A stretch of DNA of 64,000 bases from Enterobacter chengduensis (GTDB lineage Bacteria > Pseudomonadota > Gammaproteobacteria > Enterobacterales > Enterobacteriaceae). The notes beneath the pieces were generated by a model that did not search any database, was not told the origin of the DNA, and saw only the letters and a list, made by a program, of their open reading frames with translations. The translations under genes were made by a program, and so were the position numbers. Each line of letters begins with the position of its first letter. The stretch's first letter is position 1. The stretch is taken from the NCBI RefSeq assembly GCF_001984825.2, contig NZ_CP043318.1, positions 4,774,001 through 4,838,000 on the forward strand, written 5' to 3'. Shown in pieces: positions 1-9,011 of the stretch.

Positions 1-1483
1 CATGCCCTCCCAGTAAAGCATCTAGACTTGTAAGTGACATCGAGTACTGCCCCTGAGATAAAACATCATTTATTAATGATGATGAGATAATATCTCTCTC
101 GCTCCAGTCTACTCTTTTATTTTTATAGCATCGTATTGTTTTAGGAAGACAGGAATTAAGCCAGTCACATTCATGTTTATTTAGCCAATAGAAACTTGCA
201 TAACAACTTTCTTTGACTAACTTTCGTGTTATAGAAACGGATTGATTATGTATAAATCTTAATATTTTCTGCTTATGACGCCGTCTTAAAGAATCTTTTT
301 TACATTTTTTACGCCATGAGCATAAACCGTAACAAGATGAAATTACAGAGGATACAGCTCCTTCCGATAATGAGTTTTTCTCAGCTATGGATGCCAGACT
401 AAACCCCCTTACAGCCATAGACTTGATAAGCAATTCAGTGAATATATTAATTTTTGTGTTTCGCTTAAACGCCCTCAGGTATTTTTTATAAATAAGTGTT
501 TTAATGTAACATCTGCTGCGACTAAATTCCTTCCCAAGGTTGCTAACACTAGTATTATTTTCAACTATATGAAAACTGTATTTCTTATGACTTTTAAAGA
601 TTTCTTTCTTTTTATTAGTACGACTTCCTGCATACGTTGGCCAGCAAGTATTTAACAAACAATAACAAAGCAAAAGATGCTTTGTGGGATGCTGACAACA
701 TTTGTCTTTGAGTATAGGCTCCCAGTAATGATAATCAGTTAGGGATGTTGGTATAAGTCCCGATGAACCCTCCCCAAATAACTGGCACTTAGCATAAACA
801 TGTGCGTAGAATACATTTTTCTTTAAATTTCCATCCAATGATAATAAATTCAACTTTTTAAGTACATCCATGTAATTGGGGTGTGTAATATCTTTTCTTC
901 TGATTATATTTAGGGACTCATAACAAAACTTAGCAAAATCGAAGTCTATCTCATTGCTAAGTTGTTCTGTATACGAAACAGGAGGCATCAGTCCAATACG
1001 TATGTGCGGTGAAGAAGGGACATGGATGCTTTCAAGCGCTACCGGATGCCGATGGCAGGTTGTAACCCCATGAAGCTGATGCGCCAGATGCCAATAAGTA
1101 ACACCATAATGAAAAGTATCTTCACGAGCGCAAACCGGGCAAAACTTCAATAGTGTGCGCTGCCCTAGTGAAAAATTACTAAGGCGGCACAATCGATTAA
1201 GCCTGGCAGGGGTCGTGTTGAAATCCATAATTTCATTACGACTGATTGGTAGTGCCCAGGCAAAAAGAGGGAGTAAAGTCTGTTCATGCCAGAGCTGATC
1301 TGCACTTTCGGATGTATGAAGAGAAATAGCCTTTAATCCTGAATTGAGAATTGGATGGACGTTCATATCAGGTTTGTTGAAAATGATCGTTAACAGAGAA
1401 GATGGGGACATACCGTACACGGTAGTTGTCCGACAAAACCGGCTGAACAAGGATTCATCAGGCAAAACAGGCAACATTCTCAT
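1..1483 (-). CDS. tnsD: TnsD/TniQ-family target-site selector (partial, runs off the left edge)
   Basis: The reading frame from ATG 1483 stays open for 494 codons to base 1, so the stop is outside the window. Tn7 TnsD is about 508 aa, so little is missing. The N-terminus (MRMLPVLPDESLFSRFCR) is typical of the TniQ family; a second ATG at 1477 is an alternative start. A zinc-finger pattern is visible near residues 115-145 (FCPVC ... TTCHRH), as expected for the DNA-binding TniQ fold. The C-terminal half is Lys/Arg-rich. In Tn7 this protein binds the chromosomal attachment site and recruits TnsC. The gene starts about 40 bp after tnsC ends. From position and family I infer that it recognises the end of yhiN. 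No tnsE is seen in the window. Confidence 0.85.
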   Translation of the reverse strand, partial: MRMLPVLPDESLFSRFCRTTTVYGMSPSSLLTIIFNKPDMNVHPILNSGLKAISLHTSESADQLWHEQTLLPLFAWALPISRNEIMDFNTTPARLNRLCRLSNFSLGQRTLLKFCPVCAREDTFHYGVTYWHLAHQLHGVTTCHRHPVALESIHVPSSPHIRIGLMPPVSYTEQLSNEIDFDFAKFCYESLNIIRRKDITHPNYMDVLKKLNLLSLDGNLKKNVFYAHVYAKCQLFGEGSSGLIPTSLTDYHYWEPILKDKCCQHPTKHLLLCYCLLNTCWPTYAGSRTNKKKEIFKSHKKYSFHIVENNTSVSNLGKEFSRSRCYIKTLIYKKYLRAFKRNTKINIFTELLIKSMAVRGFSLASIAEKNSLSEGAVSSVISSCYGLCSWRKKCKKDSLRRRHKQKILRFIHNQSVSITRKLVKESCYASFYWLNKHECDWLNSCLPKTIRCYKNKRVDWSERDIISSSLINDVLSQGQYSMSLTSLDALLGGH

Positions 1484-1523
1484 TTCCCACACCTCTCTTT
1501 GACCGTTACGAACTGTTACCTCA

Positions 1524-2972
1524 TTACAATTTATTAAGTGGATCTATATTTATAAGCCCGCAACGCTGAAGAGCATCGTAGGTATTTTTCTTTTCAGCTG
1601 TTCTGTTGATAACAAGATCGTGGTCAAGAGACAGTATTTTCTCGTCGAAATTGCGCAAAACCTCGTCTATTTTTCCTACGAATTCCTTGTGCTGTGGCCT
1701 GTCTATATCCCCAGGGATCAAAGACTTTAGGGACTTCTCTGCCATGATTTTAGCCGAAGCATCACCCTCATTAGATGCAGAGAGCCATTTAGCTTCCTCA
1801 TCTTCAGTCGCGGCCCCCGGGAGTGGAGTATCCTTATATTCCTCCGTATGACTCACGAGTACCGGTACAGAGGCCGACAAGACTGCGCCAGTGATGATTT
1901 CATTGCCGCTACCGATAACCTTTAATTGTGCCCCCCGATAAATCATCTGAGCCAATCCAATATTGCCTTTAGATAAAATGAATAATTTTTCGTTTAACTC
2001 ATCATTTAATGGAGTTTCAACATTTGTCCATTGTAATGGCCATAAATAATGAATAAACGATTGCCAGTCTTGTGAATCGTATCTAACATTCTTAATTTTC
2101 ATGTAACCACCAGACTCTGCCCGCCTGGCAATTCTCATTTTCTTTGTCAGCATCTCGTCAAAAGGATGATTTCCACAAAAAACCATAGATACCCCCATGG
2201 AATCTACAATTTCATGTAAAAAATCAATCAACTTACTCTCACCCCCGGTTCTTGAAAATTTAAGCCTCTGCATTTCATCAATAACAAGGATACCCAAAAA
2301 TGATGATTTAATTCTTTGTGCAATCTGGCGAGCCAGAGCACCATTTCTAATCTCAGGTGTAGTTCGTTCAATACCAATTGCATCATCTAATTTTTGTAAA
2401 ATCTCTTCACAAAGGTCTCTCACACTTGAATTGTATGGACAATTAATCTTTACCCATACAATTTGCTTACTGAAGCCGGGAAAAACTCCTTTATAGCTGC
2501 TGTGTTCTATAATCTGAGGGAAATGATCCATGACTTGCTCAATCATGGTAGTTTTTCCAGAACCACTCATTCCAACTATCGTAATAGTTTCAGCCTGGGA
2601 TTTAAAATATCCACTTTCTGGCTCAATATCAGGACGCTCATTTCCATAGTAATGAAGATATTGAATTGTTCCGCTTTTTAAAGGATTACGAGCTGCATAG
2701 CTTTCCCTAAGTGCCCGTAAGATCATCTTATAAGCCTGGATAAGATTGGTTTGAGGGCAACGGAATTTCTTTATACGTTCGACATACTGCTCTCTAACAT
2801 TCGCCGGGGCAGTCCAGCGGATTTTTTCGTCAATTTCGGGGAAATAACTCATTTCCAGAAGTACTTCATCTTCCGTAAGCGCTTCAGGAAGTGCTTCAAT
2901 TAAGGGATTGCCACGATACTCAGGTAACTCCTGTTCTTTATATATCGCTGAAACGCGCCGTATAAGATTCAT
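1524..2972 (-). CDS. tnsC: TnsC-like AAA+ ATPase, transposition regulator
   Basis: This 482-aa protein carries a Walker A motif (GMSGSGKTT, about residue 133) and a Walker B motif (GILVIDEMQRL, about residue 230), the signature of the TnsC/TniB AAA+ family. In Tn7, TnsC bridges the target selector (TnsD) and the TnsAB transposase and enforces target immunity in an ATP-dependent way. It is shorter than Tn7 TnsC (555 aa) but has the full ATPase core. Its ATG overlaps the tnsB stop codon (TAATG), which suggests translational coupling. Low GC matches the other tns genes. Confidence 0.92.
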   Translation of the reverse strand: MNLIRRVSAIYKEQELPEYRGNPLIEALPEALTEDEVLLEMSYFPEIDEKIRWTAPANVREQYVERIKKFRCPQTNLIQAYKMILRALRESYAARNPLKSGTIQYLHYYGNERPDIEPESGYFKSQAETITIVGMSGSGKTTMIEQVMDHFPQIIEHSSYKGVFPGFSKQIVWVKINCPYNSSVRDLCEEILQKLDDAIGIERTTPEIRNGALARQIAQRIKSSFLGILVIDEMQRLKFSRTGGESKLIDFLHEIVDSMGVSMVFCGNHPFDEMLTKKMRIARRAESGGYMKIKNVRYDSQDWQSFIHYLWPLQWTNVETPLNDELNEKLFILSKGNIGLAQMIYRGAQLKVIGSGNEIITGAVLSASVPVLVSHTEEYKDTPLPGAATEDEEAKWLSASNEGDASAKIMAEKSLKSLIPGDIDRPQHKEFVGKIDEVLRNFDEKILSLDHDLVINRTAEKKNTYDALQRCGLINIDPLNKL

Positions 2973-4426
2973 TATTCTGCGTCCTCAGTCTTCTTCTTAC
3001 CTTTTAACCATCTTTGTTTCTCCTCCCGGCCAGGCAAAAGCAGAACATTACTGGATGAAGGAAGTAGGGGTTCAGATCTTCCATTAGCAACATGAGTTCG
3101 CCCTAATGAATCAAGTTCATTTTTCCTGTTCTTTTTAATATCTTTACCATGTACCCGGCGAGATTCGTATATTTCATTTAATCTTTCGTTACCTTTCCTG
3201 TTAAATTCATCTTTATTATTGATATTGCTGAGCGAATCCAGAGTAAATAAATTAATTTCTTTTTGAGTATCTACCCAATCAGCCATTACATCTGTATCAA
3301 GATGAGCTTTCCCTTTAAATACATCTCTTTTCTTAAGTAGGTAATGTTTTTTGAAAATGCTATTTTTGTCAAATCTTACATATATATAATCTACGCAATT
3401 GTCATCTATTCTTGCTTCACAAGTGGTTCTTCCAAATACTCTGACACCTGATGCAATTTCAGGATCACATTCATAAAAAAGATTATTGTACTGAATCCCA
3501 CCGGCGGTAATGTTAGCGTTCACAGGGATTAACAATCGTGCGATCACTTCGTCGGCCCCAACGGCTCTTGCGCTGAATCTCCCGTGCTTTAAGCTTATCA
3601 TCCAACTATTTTTTGGTGATATTACGAGATCATTTTCAATCAGTAAGGGATTGATATAAGCCAGTTCCTCATACGTTCTCTGATTATGTGCAAGTATCTC
3701 CCGAATCAGTAAAGACGTGACCTCCTGAATCGTTAAACAAGCCCTGGATTGCGGTGTTGGCTCTCCTTTAACAATCTTTCCCCTTCGTGTTGTTCCAATA
3801 AGCCTATGAATAACCTCATCATTCAGAATGCCGAAACAGCGTTCAACAATGCTTTTTCTGTCGCCTCTACCGACTGGCGCAAACTCAAGTTTTGTCAGGG
3901 GGGTCATCTCTTCCTGAGGTTTAAGACCAATCATCTCCCCGTTGTCACACATCAATGTTAATGGAATGTGAGAACAAGGCCAATCATCATCAGTAATAGA
4001 GATTCCAAATAATCTACAATATTCTTTTTTTGGCATAAAGCAATTTGCTAACGCTTGTCGGGCGGCTCGCCATGAAGCATGGTATAAAGAAACATGAAGG
4101 CCAACAATCATTCTTGTTGCACGATCCACCACTGTATAAATAGTAGGACGCCCAATGACTTTTCGTCTGTTTAAACTCGAAATAAGATGTACATCAGCGA
4201 CAGTTGAGTCTATTTCGAAAACATCACCCGGCAAAACAGTTGTATTAGCCACACTACCTAAAAGCGCCCGCATTTTGAGGTCTATTTCTTTTTTCGTGTT
4301 CTTCTTATTTATCGAGAAATCTTTAGTGAAGAGTTTTTTATTCCAGTATGAAAATTGTTTTAAAGAAGGAACATATGGAGCTCTATTTTCTAGGTTTGCT
4401 GTTTTAATTTCATCCCTAAAATACAA
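2972..4426 (-). CDS. tnsB: TnsB-like DDE transposase, catalytic C-terminal part (second frame of split tnsB)
   Basis: This 484-aa piece contains the retroviral-integrase-type catalytic core. The first Asp is in VFEIDST (residue 73 of this piece), the second in TLMCDNGEM and the Glu in SIVERCFG. In Tn7, TnsB cuts and joins the 3' ends of the element. The start at 4426 is a TTG inside a longer frame that stays open up to the A7 run at 4566-4572. Joining the upstream frame there gives a product of about 707 aa, close to Tn7 TnsB (702 aa). The piece is therefore the distal part of tnsB and not a separate gene. Expression would need -1 frameshifting, transcript slippage or internal initiation; otherwise tnsB is a pseudogene. 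Confidence 0.88.
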   Translation of the reverse strand: MYFRDEIKTANLENRAPYVPSLKQFSYWNKKLFTKDFSINKKNTKKEIDLKMRALLGSVANTTVLPGDVFEIDSTVADVHLISSLNRRKVIGRPTIYTVVDRATRMIVGLHVSLYHASWRAARQALANCFMPKKEYCRLFGISITDDDWPCSHIPLTLMCDNGEMIGLKPQEEMTPLTKLEFAPVGRGDRKSIVERCFGILNDEVIHRLIGTTRRGKIVKGEPTPQSRACLTIQEVTSLLIREILAHNQRTYEELAYINPLLIENDLVISPKNSWMISLKHGRFSARAVGADEVIARLLIPVNANITAGGIQYNNLFYECDPEIASGVRVFGRTTCEARIDDNCVDYIYVRFDKNSIFKKHYLLKKRDVFKGKAHLDTDVMADWVDTQKEINLFTLDSLSNINNKDEFNRKGNERLNEIYESRRVHGKDIKKNRKNELDSLGRTHVANGRSEPLLPSSSNVLLLPGREEKQRWLKGKKKTEDAE

Positions 4427-4509
4427 ATCAATATGTCTCTCTAATGTTTTCTTTATCGTATCTCCGTTAACTTTATAATGATACGTAATGAGAGATTTTC
4501 TAATATTAT

Positions 4510-5094
4510 TTATATCTCTTTCATTAAGAATGAAAACACGTGATCGTTCATTAGGTAATGCTCTGTTTTTTTGGAATTCCCAAGTTTAATTTCATGTTTG
4601 ATTCTACTTTTCCCAGCGGCGCCACAGTTCGAGAATGCGGGTAGCAATGCATAAATATCCTGCCCATGTCGCCAATACAACGCCAGAAGCGTTCTGATAG
4701 TATATTGTGATATTTTTTTATTTCTTGAGTAATCCATTAAAAGGTGCGACTTTTTATGTAATGCATAGTCGAACAGAAACATTCTGTCATCTACAAGATC
4801 TTTAATGATATTGTAATTTTCATCTCGCCTTCCTCTGTCTTTATCTGTTAATTCTTTCTCATCTACTAACATATATGAAGGATATATATAATCTTTACAA
4901 GTTATGCTATTTGATTCAATATAATATTTAAACATTGAAAATGAGAAAGGGATTGGCTTACCCGTTCTTTCTGATTTTATTTTAAACAAAATTAACAAAT
5001 CGACCTTTCTGTCAAAATCCAAAACACGGTAAAGTCCCTCTGCAAGCAAATCAGTGCCTTGAGAGAGCCAGACTGAATTCCTAATAATATCCAT
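4510..5094 (-). CDS. tnsB: TnsB-like transposase, N-terminal part (first frame of split tnsB)
   Basis: This 194-aa frame starts at ATG 5094, inside the end of tnsA (14-bp overlap), as expected for a tnsAB operon. It matches the N-terminal DNA-binding part of TnsB, including the segment ALLPAFSNCGAAGKSRIK that precedes the catalytic domain. The true sequence appears to end at about residue 176 (KLGNSKK), where an A7 run occurs. The last 18 residues before the stop are out-of-frame. Reading on in the -1 frame gives NRALPNERSRVFILNERD and continues without a stop into the catalytic part. Confidence 0.85.
   Translation of the reverse strand: MDIIRNSVWLSQGTDLLAEGLYRVLDFDRKVDLLILFKIKSERTGKPIPFSFSMFKYYIESNSITCKDYIYPSYMLVDEKELTDKDRGRRDENYNIIKDLVDDRMFLFDYALHKKSHLLMDYSRNKKISQYTIRTLLALYWRHGQDIYALLPAFSNCGAAGKSRIKHEIKLGNSKKTEHYLMNDHVFSFLMKEI
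4566..4572 (-). other. A7 run at the tnsB frame change
   Basis: On the coding strand the sequence is TTCCAAAAAAACAGAGC. In the upstream frame the codons are TCC AAA AAA ACA; one extra A, or a -1 slip, gives AAA AAA AAC AGA, which opens the catalytic frame. Frame arithmetic agrees, because the codon grid of the 4426 frame extends exactly to position 4567. The preceding base is C, so this is not a perfect X XXY YYZ heptamer. Transcript slippage on A7, a real indel or a sequencing error in a homopolymer all remain possible. Confidence 0.8.
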
Positions 5095-5923
5095 TTGCGT
5101 TCAGTCCTATATAGTGGTCATTGGAAATTATCTTTATCAGACCGGTTTCGAGTATTGGATATGATAAATCAACATTTATCATTTTTAATCCAATCATTGC
5201 CTGCAATAACATCATCGCTTCTTGTGCATCTACCCCAAAGATTGATGAAATCATTGCACGTAGTCCTACTATGGGATAAACATCTGGTTTAAGCTTCCAT
5301 AGGATTTTATCAAGAGGATATTTATCATAAAATTCAGAACCATCTCTTAATACAGAAGTAGCCCAGCAAATGTTTTTACCGACGACGTTATTGAGTTCCG
5401 AGCCAACATAAATTTGAAACTCAACATCAATCAACTGCCAAAACATCCTCTCTATTTCAAGTTTTTGGGCTTCGCGTTCAGGTATGCTCTCGTTATGTTT
5501 TACTGCTATAGCTTTGTATCGAAGTCCGCCTTCAGGAGTTCTCAAGGTCAGTAAAAAATCGGTTGTCATAACATTCAGAACTTCGACAGGTACTCCTCTT
5601 ACTCCCCTCACCATAGGATGTTGAAAATGTTGATGATTTGCTATTTGTTGGGTAAGCCGGAGAGGAAAGAGTGGGAATTGTTCCCGGATATCAATCACCG
5701 AGTCATTAAACTCAGCCAGATAGAAAAAGTTACTTTCGACAGAAGAAAGGAGATGATGGTTTCGAAACGTCTTAAGGCCAAAGACTATCGAACGGTTTCC
5801 ACGGGATTTAACGTCCTGAGCTCTAAGCCAGGGCTGATAACTTTGGCCATAGCCCACTCCTATGCCGTCACCTAGCGCATTTTCATAATCCAAATAGGAT
5901 TTGAGACGCCTACCCCTAGCCAT
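5081..5923 (-). CDS. tnsA: TnsA-like endonuclease subunit of the Tn7-like transposase
   Basis: The protein is 280 aa (Tn7 TnsA is 273 aa). In Tn7, TnsA cuts the 5' ends of the element while TnsB cuts the 3' ends. Restriction-enzyme-like catalytic residues can be placed at E63 (SSVESNFFYLAEF), D122 (VMTTDFLLTL) and K142 (AIAVKHNE), parallel to Tn7 E63, D114 and K132. The start ATG at 5923 is preceded by AGGG with 7-nt spacing. It is the first gene inside the transposon end, about 160 bp from the terminus at 6081, so its promoter must lie among the end repeats. It overlaps tnsB by 14 bp. Confidence 0.92.
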   Translation of the reverse strand: MARGRRLKSYLDYENALGDGIGVGYGQSYQPWLRAQDVKSRGNRSIVFGLKTFRNHHLLSSVESNFFYLAEFNDSVIDIREQFPLFPLRLTQQIANHQHFQHPMVRGVRGVPVEVLNVMTTDFLLTLRTPEGGLRYKAIAVKHNESIPEREAQKLEIERMFWQLIDVEFQIYVGSELNNVVGKNICWATSVLRDGSEFYDKYPLDKILWKLKPDVYPIVGLRAMISSIFGVDAQEAMMLLQAMIGLKMINVDLSYPILETGLIKIISNDHYIGLNANGYY

Positions 5924-6003
5924 GATCGTACCCTAAAAACGACATTGATACGTACCTATATGTGCATTTTATAGTCTCCAACCCTATAACCACACATTCA
6001 GTA

Positions 6004-6081
6004 AGTATACAACATTAGCGTCGTTTTTTGAGAATGGTTACAACTTTAGTGCTTTGTGTACAACTTTATTGTCCTCGGACA
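6004..6081. repeat. Transposon right end with repeated TnsB-type binding motifs
   Basis: Three similar blocks can be seen on the plus strand: GTGTACAACTTTATTGTC (6056-6073), TGGTTACAACTTTAGTGCT (6035-6053) and AGTATACAACATTAGCGTC (6004-6022). The ACAACTTTA cores are 20 bp apart and the third is 30 bp further in. Tn7 ends carry similar 22-bp TnsB sites. A 9-bp inverted pair AAAAACGAC (5935-5943) / GTCGTTTTT (6020-6028) brackets the segment where the tnsA promoter must lie and might be an operator, which is a guess. Confidence 0.75.
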
Positions 6082-7268
6082 TCTGCCAGCGCCTGCGCGC
6101 AGGCCCAGGCGCTCGCCCACGCCCACTGGAAGTTGTACCCGCCAAGCCAGCCGGCCACATCCATCACTTCGCCGATAAAATAGAGCCCCGGCACGTTGCG
6201 CGCTTCCATAGTGCGGGAAGAGAGTTCATTCGTGTCAACGCCGCCCAGCGTCACTTCCGCGGTACGGTAGCCTTCGGTGCCGTTTGGCTGAACGCGCCAG
6301 TTTGTCAGGGTCTCCACCAGCATCTCCTGCTCGCGGCTGTTAAGCTGCTTAAGCGACACGTCCGGGATCTGCCCCAGCACCTGCAAACACTCCACCAGAC
6401 GTTTTGGCAGCTGCATCGCCAGGGTATTTTTCAGGCTCTGATTCGGGTGCGCGGCGCGCTGTTCATTGAGGAACGCGTCCAGATCGCTGTCCGGCACCAG
6501 ATTCACCGAGACAAATTCCCCCGGCTGCCAGTAGCTGGAGATTTGCAGGACCGCCGGGCCGGAGAGGCCGCGGTGGGTAAAAAGCAGGTTTTCGCGAAAC
6601 ACCGTGCCGTCTTCGGCGGTAATAACGGAGGGAACAGAGACGCCGGACAGCGTCTGAAGCTGTTCCAGAAGCGGTTTATGCAGCGTGAACGGCACCAGGC
6701 CCGCGCGCGTAGGCAAAACTTTCAGGCCAAACTGTTCGGCAATCTTGTAGCCGAACGGGGAAGCGCCCAGGCCCGGCATAGAGAGGCCGCCGCTGGCGAT
6801 CACCAGGCTATCGGCGCTGACGGTTTCACCGTTCAGCTGCAGCGTGTAGCCCTGTTCGTCGCGGGCGACCTCCAGCACCTCCGTGCGCAGGCGCATCACT
6901 ACCCCGCCCTTCTCGCACTCGGCCACCAGCATGTCGACAATCTGCTGCGCGGAGTCGTCGCAGAACAGCTGTCCCAGCGTCTTTTCATGCCACGCGATGC
7001 CGTGCTTGCCCACCAGATCGATAAAGTCCCACTGGGTGTAACGCGCCAGCGCAGATTTACAAAAATGACGGTTCTGGCTCAAATAGGCCGCGGGCTCAAC
7101 ATACAGATTAGTAAAGTTGCAGCGCCCGCCGCCGGACATCAGGATCTTACGGCCTAGCTTTTTACCGTTATCCAGCAGCAGCACGCGACGACCCGCCTGT
7201 CCGGCCATCGCCGCACAAAACATACCCGCCGCACCGGCGCCAATTACTACGGCATCAAACCTTTCCAC
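6066..7268 (-). CDS. yhiN: YhiN-like FAD-dependent oxidoreductase (HI0933 family), C-terminus altered by the transposon
   Basis: An N-terminal dinucleotide-binding motif (VIGAGAAGM) followed by GRKILMSGGGRCNFTN is characteristic of the HI0933/YhiN flavoprotein family; the precise reaction is not established. I chose GTG at 7268 (400 aa, the E. coli length) because it has GAGGG upstream at good spacing and fits the conserved start (xERFDAVVIGAG); the upstream ATG at 7322 would add 18 unconserved residues. The last four codons (Val-Arg-Gly-Gln) and the TAA lie in or at the transposon end (6081 inward), so the insertion replaces only the extreme C-terminus and the protein is probably functional. 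Confidence 0.9.
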   Translation of the reverse strand: MERFDAVVIGAGAAGMFCAAMAGQAGRRVLLLDNGKKLGRKILMSGGGRCNFTNLYVEPAAYLSQNRHFCKSALARYTQWDFIDLVGKHGIAWHEKTLGQLFCDDSAQQIVDMLVAECEKGGVVMRLRTEVLEVARDEQGYTLQLNGETVSADSLVIASGGLSMPGLGASPFGYKIAEQFGLKVLPTRAGLVPFTLHKPLLEQLQTLSGVSVPSVITAEDGTVFRENLLFTHRGLSGPAVLQISSYWQPGEFVSVNLVPDSDLDAFLNEQRAAHPNQSLKNTLAMQLPKRLVECLQVLGQIPDVSLKQLNSREQEMLVETLTNWRVQPNGTEGYRTAEVTLGGVDTNELSSRTMEARNVPGLYFIGEVMDVAGWLGGYNFQWAWASAWACAQALADVRGQ

Positions 7269-7496
7269 GTCAAAACCCTCTTTGTTCACTGCCGCGGATT
7301 GTAAAGTTTCCTCTGTGGTCACACCAGCGTAAAAAGATATTACAAAGCCATTTCATTGAAATTTAAAGAATATCCTTTCGGGCACTTTTCCCAAAGCAGG
7401 TGGTATGTCAAAAAAAGTCTATATTTCACTTTGCCCGCCGTGCATTTGTCCTGGATAATGCGCCGCGTTCATGTCCTCAAAATGGCGTAACGTCCT

Positions 7497-8996
7497 ATGC
7501 TACATTTGTTTGCCGGCCTGGATTTACATACCGGGCTTTTATTATTGCTTGCTCTGGTTTTTGTACTGTTTTACGAAGCGATCAACGGCTTCCACGACAC
7601 TGCAAACGCAGTAGCGACGGTTATCTACACTCGCGCAATGCGATCGCAGCTTGCGGTTGTTATGGCGGCGGTATTTAACTTTTTTGGTGTCCTCCTGGGC
7701 GGACTGAGCGTTGCGTATGCCATTGTGCATATGCTGCCAACGGATCTGCTGCTTAACGTAAGTTCTGGCCATGGCCTCGCTATGGTGTTCTCAATGCTGC
7801 TAGCTGCAATTATCTGGAACCTCGGTACCTGGTATTTCGGCCTGCCTGCATCCAGTTCTCACACCCTCATCGGCGCGATTATCGGTATCGGGTTAACCAA
7901 CGCCCTGATGACCGGTACATCTGTTGTTGATGCGTTAAACATCCCGAAAGTACTGGGGATCTTTGCCTCTCTCATCGTCTCCCCTATCGTGGGTCTGGTG
8001 GTGGCCGGCGGGCTGATCTTCATCCTGCGTCGTTACTGGAGCAATACCAAAAAACGCTCCCGTATTCACCTGACGCCAGCAGAGCGTGAAAAGAAAGACG
8101 GCAAGAAAAAGCCGCCGTTCTGGACGCGTATTGCCCTGATCATTTCCGCTATCGGCGTGGCGTTCTCACACGGCGCGAACGATGGCCAGAAAGGCATTGG
8201 TCTGGTGATGCTGGTACTGATCGGCGTTGCTCCGGCAGGCTTCGTGGTTAACATGAACGCCTCCGGCTACGAAATCACCCGTACCCGCGATGCGGTCAAC
8301 AACGTTGAAACCTATTTCCAGCAGCACCCTGAGCTGCTGAAAAAAGCGACCGGCGTTGACCAGCTGATCCCGTCTCCGGAAGCCGGTGCTACCACCGCGC
8401 CGGGCGAATTCCACTGCCATCCGGCAAACGCGATCAACGCGCTGGAACGTGCGAAAGGCATGCTGGACAATATCGAAAGCTATGACAAACTGACCGTTGA
8501 GCAGCGTGGTCAGCTGCGTCGCATTATGCTGTGCATCTCTGATGTAACGGATAAAGTGGCGAAGCTGCCTGACGTGAATGCTGACGACCAGCGTCTCCTG
8601 AAGAAGCTGAAAGGCGATATGCTCAACACCATTGAGTACGCGCCAATCTGGATCATCATGGCGGTCGCGCTGGCGCTCGGTATCGGTACGATGATTGGCT
8701 GGCGCCGCGTGGCGACCACCATCGGCGAGAAGATCGGTAAGAAAGGCATGACCTATGCGCAGGGAATGTCCGCGCAGATGACGGCGGCGGTTTCTATCGG
8801 TCTGGCGAGCTACACCGGTATGCCTGTCTCAACCACCCACGTACTTTCTTCGTCCGTGGCGGGTACCATGATTGTTGACGGTGGCGGCCTGCAGCGCAAA
8901 ACCGTAACCAACATTCTGATGGCCTGGGTGTTCACCCTTCCGGCCTCTATCCTGCTGTCTGGCGGTCTGTACTGGATTTCGCTGAAGCTGATTTAA
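7497..8996 (+). CDS. pitA: Low-affinity inorganic phosphate transporter PitA
   Basis: At 499 aa the protein has the E. coli PitA length and near-identical sequence. It is an inner-membrane phosphate/metal-phosphate:proton symporter of the PiT family. Two PiT signatures are present: [16 protein letters not shown] near residue 25 and [13 protein letters not shown] near residue 222. They lie in inverted membrane halves separated by a hydrophilic central loop (about residues 260-375) rich in charged residues. It lies next to yhiN and uspB as in E. coli. A strong terminator follows at 9012. The 174-bp upstream gap shows no feature I can name. Confidence 0.97.
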   Translation: MLHLFAGLDLHTGLLLLLALVFVLFYEAINGFHDTANAVATVIYTRAMRSQLAVVMAAVFNFFGVLLGGLSVAYAIVHMLPTDLLLNVSSGHGLAMVFSMLLAAIIWNLGTWYFGLPASSSHTLIGAIIGIGLTNALMTGTSVVDALNIPKVLGIFASLIVSPIVGLVVAGGLIFILRRYWSNTKKRSRIHLTPAEREKKDGKKKPPFWTRIALIISAIGVAFSHGANDGQKGIGLVMLVLIGVAPAGFVVNMNASGYEITRTRDAVNNVETYFQQHPELLKKATGVDQLIPSPEAGATTAPGEFHCHPANAINALERAKGMLDNIESYDKLTVEQRGQLRRIMLCISDVTDKVAKLPDVNADDQRLLKKLKGDMLNTIEYAPIWIIMAVALALGIGTMIGWRRVATTIGEKIGKKGMTYAQGMSAQMTAAVSIGLASYTGMPVSTTHVLSSSVAGTMIVDGGGLQRKTVTNILMAWVFTLPASILLSGGLYWISLKLI

Positions 8997-9011
8997 TCGA
9001 TTGATGGCGAT

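Larger units (their letters stand above)
1..6081 (-). mobile_element. Tn7-like transposon, right end with tnsABCD (left end outside window)
   Basis: The block carries a tnsA, tnsB, tnsC, tnsD-type gene set in Tn7 order, all transcribed away from the end at 6081. On the minus strand that end reads TGTCCGAGGACAATAAAGTTG, which resembles the Tn7 terminus (TGTGGGCGGACAAAATAGTTG). It is followed inward by repeated ACAACTTTA-type motifs that look like transposase binding sites. Base composition is clearly more AT-rich than the flanking chromosome. As in Tn7, the tns-gene end is the one next to the target gene, here the 3' end of yhiN. The other end and any cargo lie to the left of base 1. A 5-bp target duplication would begin at 6082 (TCTGC on the plus strand), but its partner is not in view. 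Confidence 0.9.

Noticed and set aside
1-6081. CRISPR array or Cas genes in the Tn7-like element (CAST type)
   Set aside because: No repeat-spacer pattern or Cas-like frame occurs in the visible part; cargo outside the window cannot be judged.
1-6081. tnsE or a second TniQ gene
   Set aside because: Only one TniQ-type frame is visible; anything beyond it is to the left of base 1.
6054-7157. 367-aa open frame antisense to yhiN, crossing the transposon end
   Set aside because: Antisense shadow with no family resemblance; the yhiN flavoprotein motifs on the minus strand decide.
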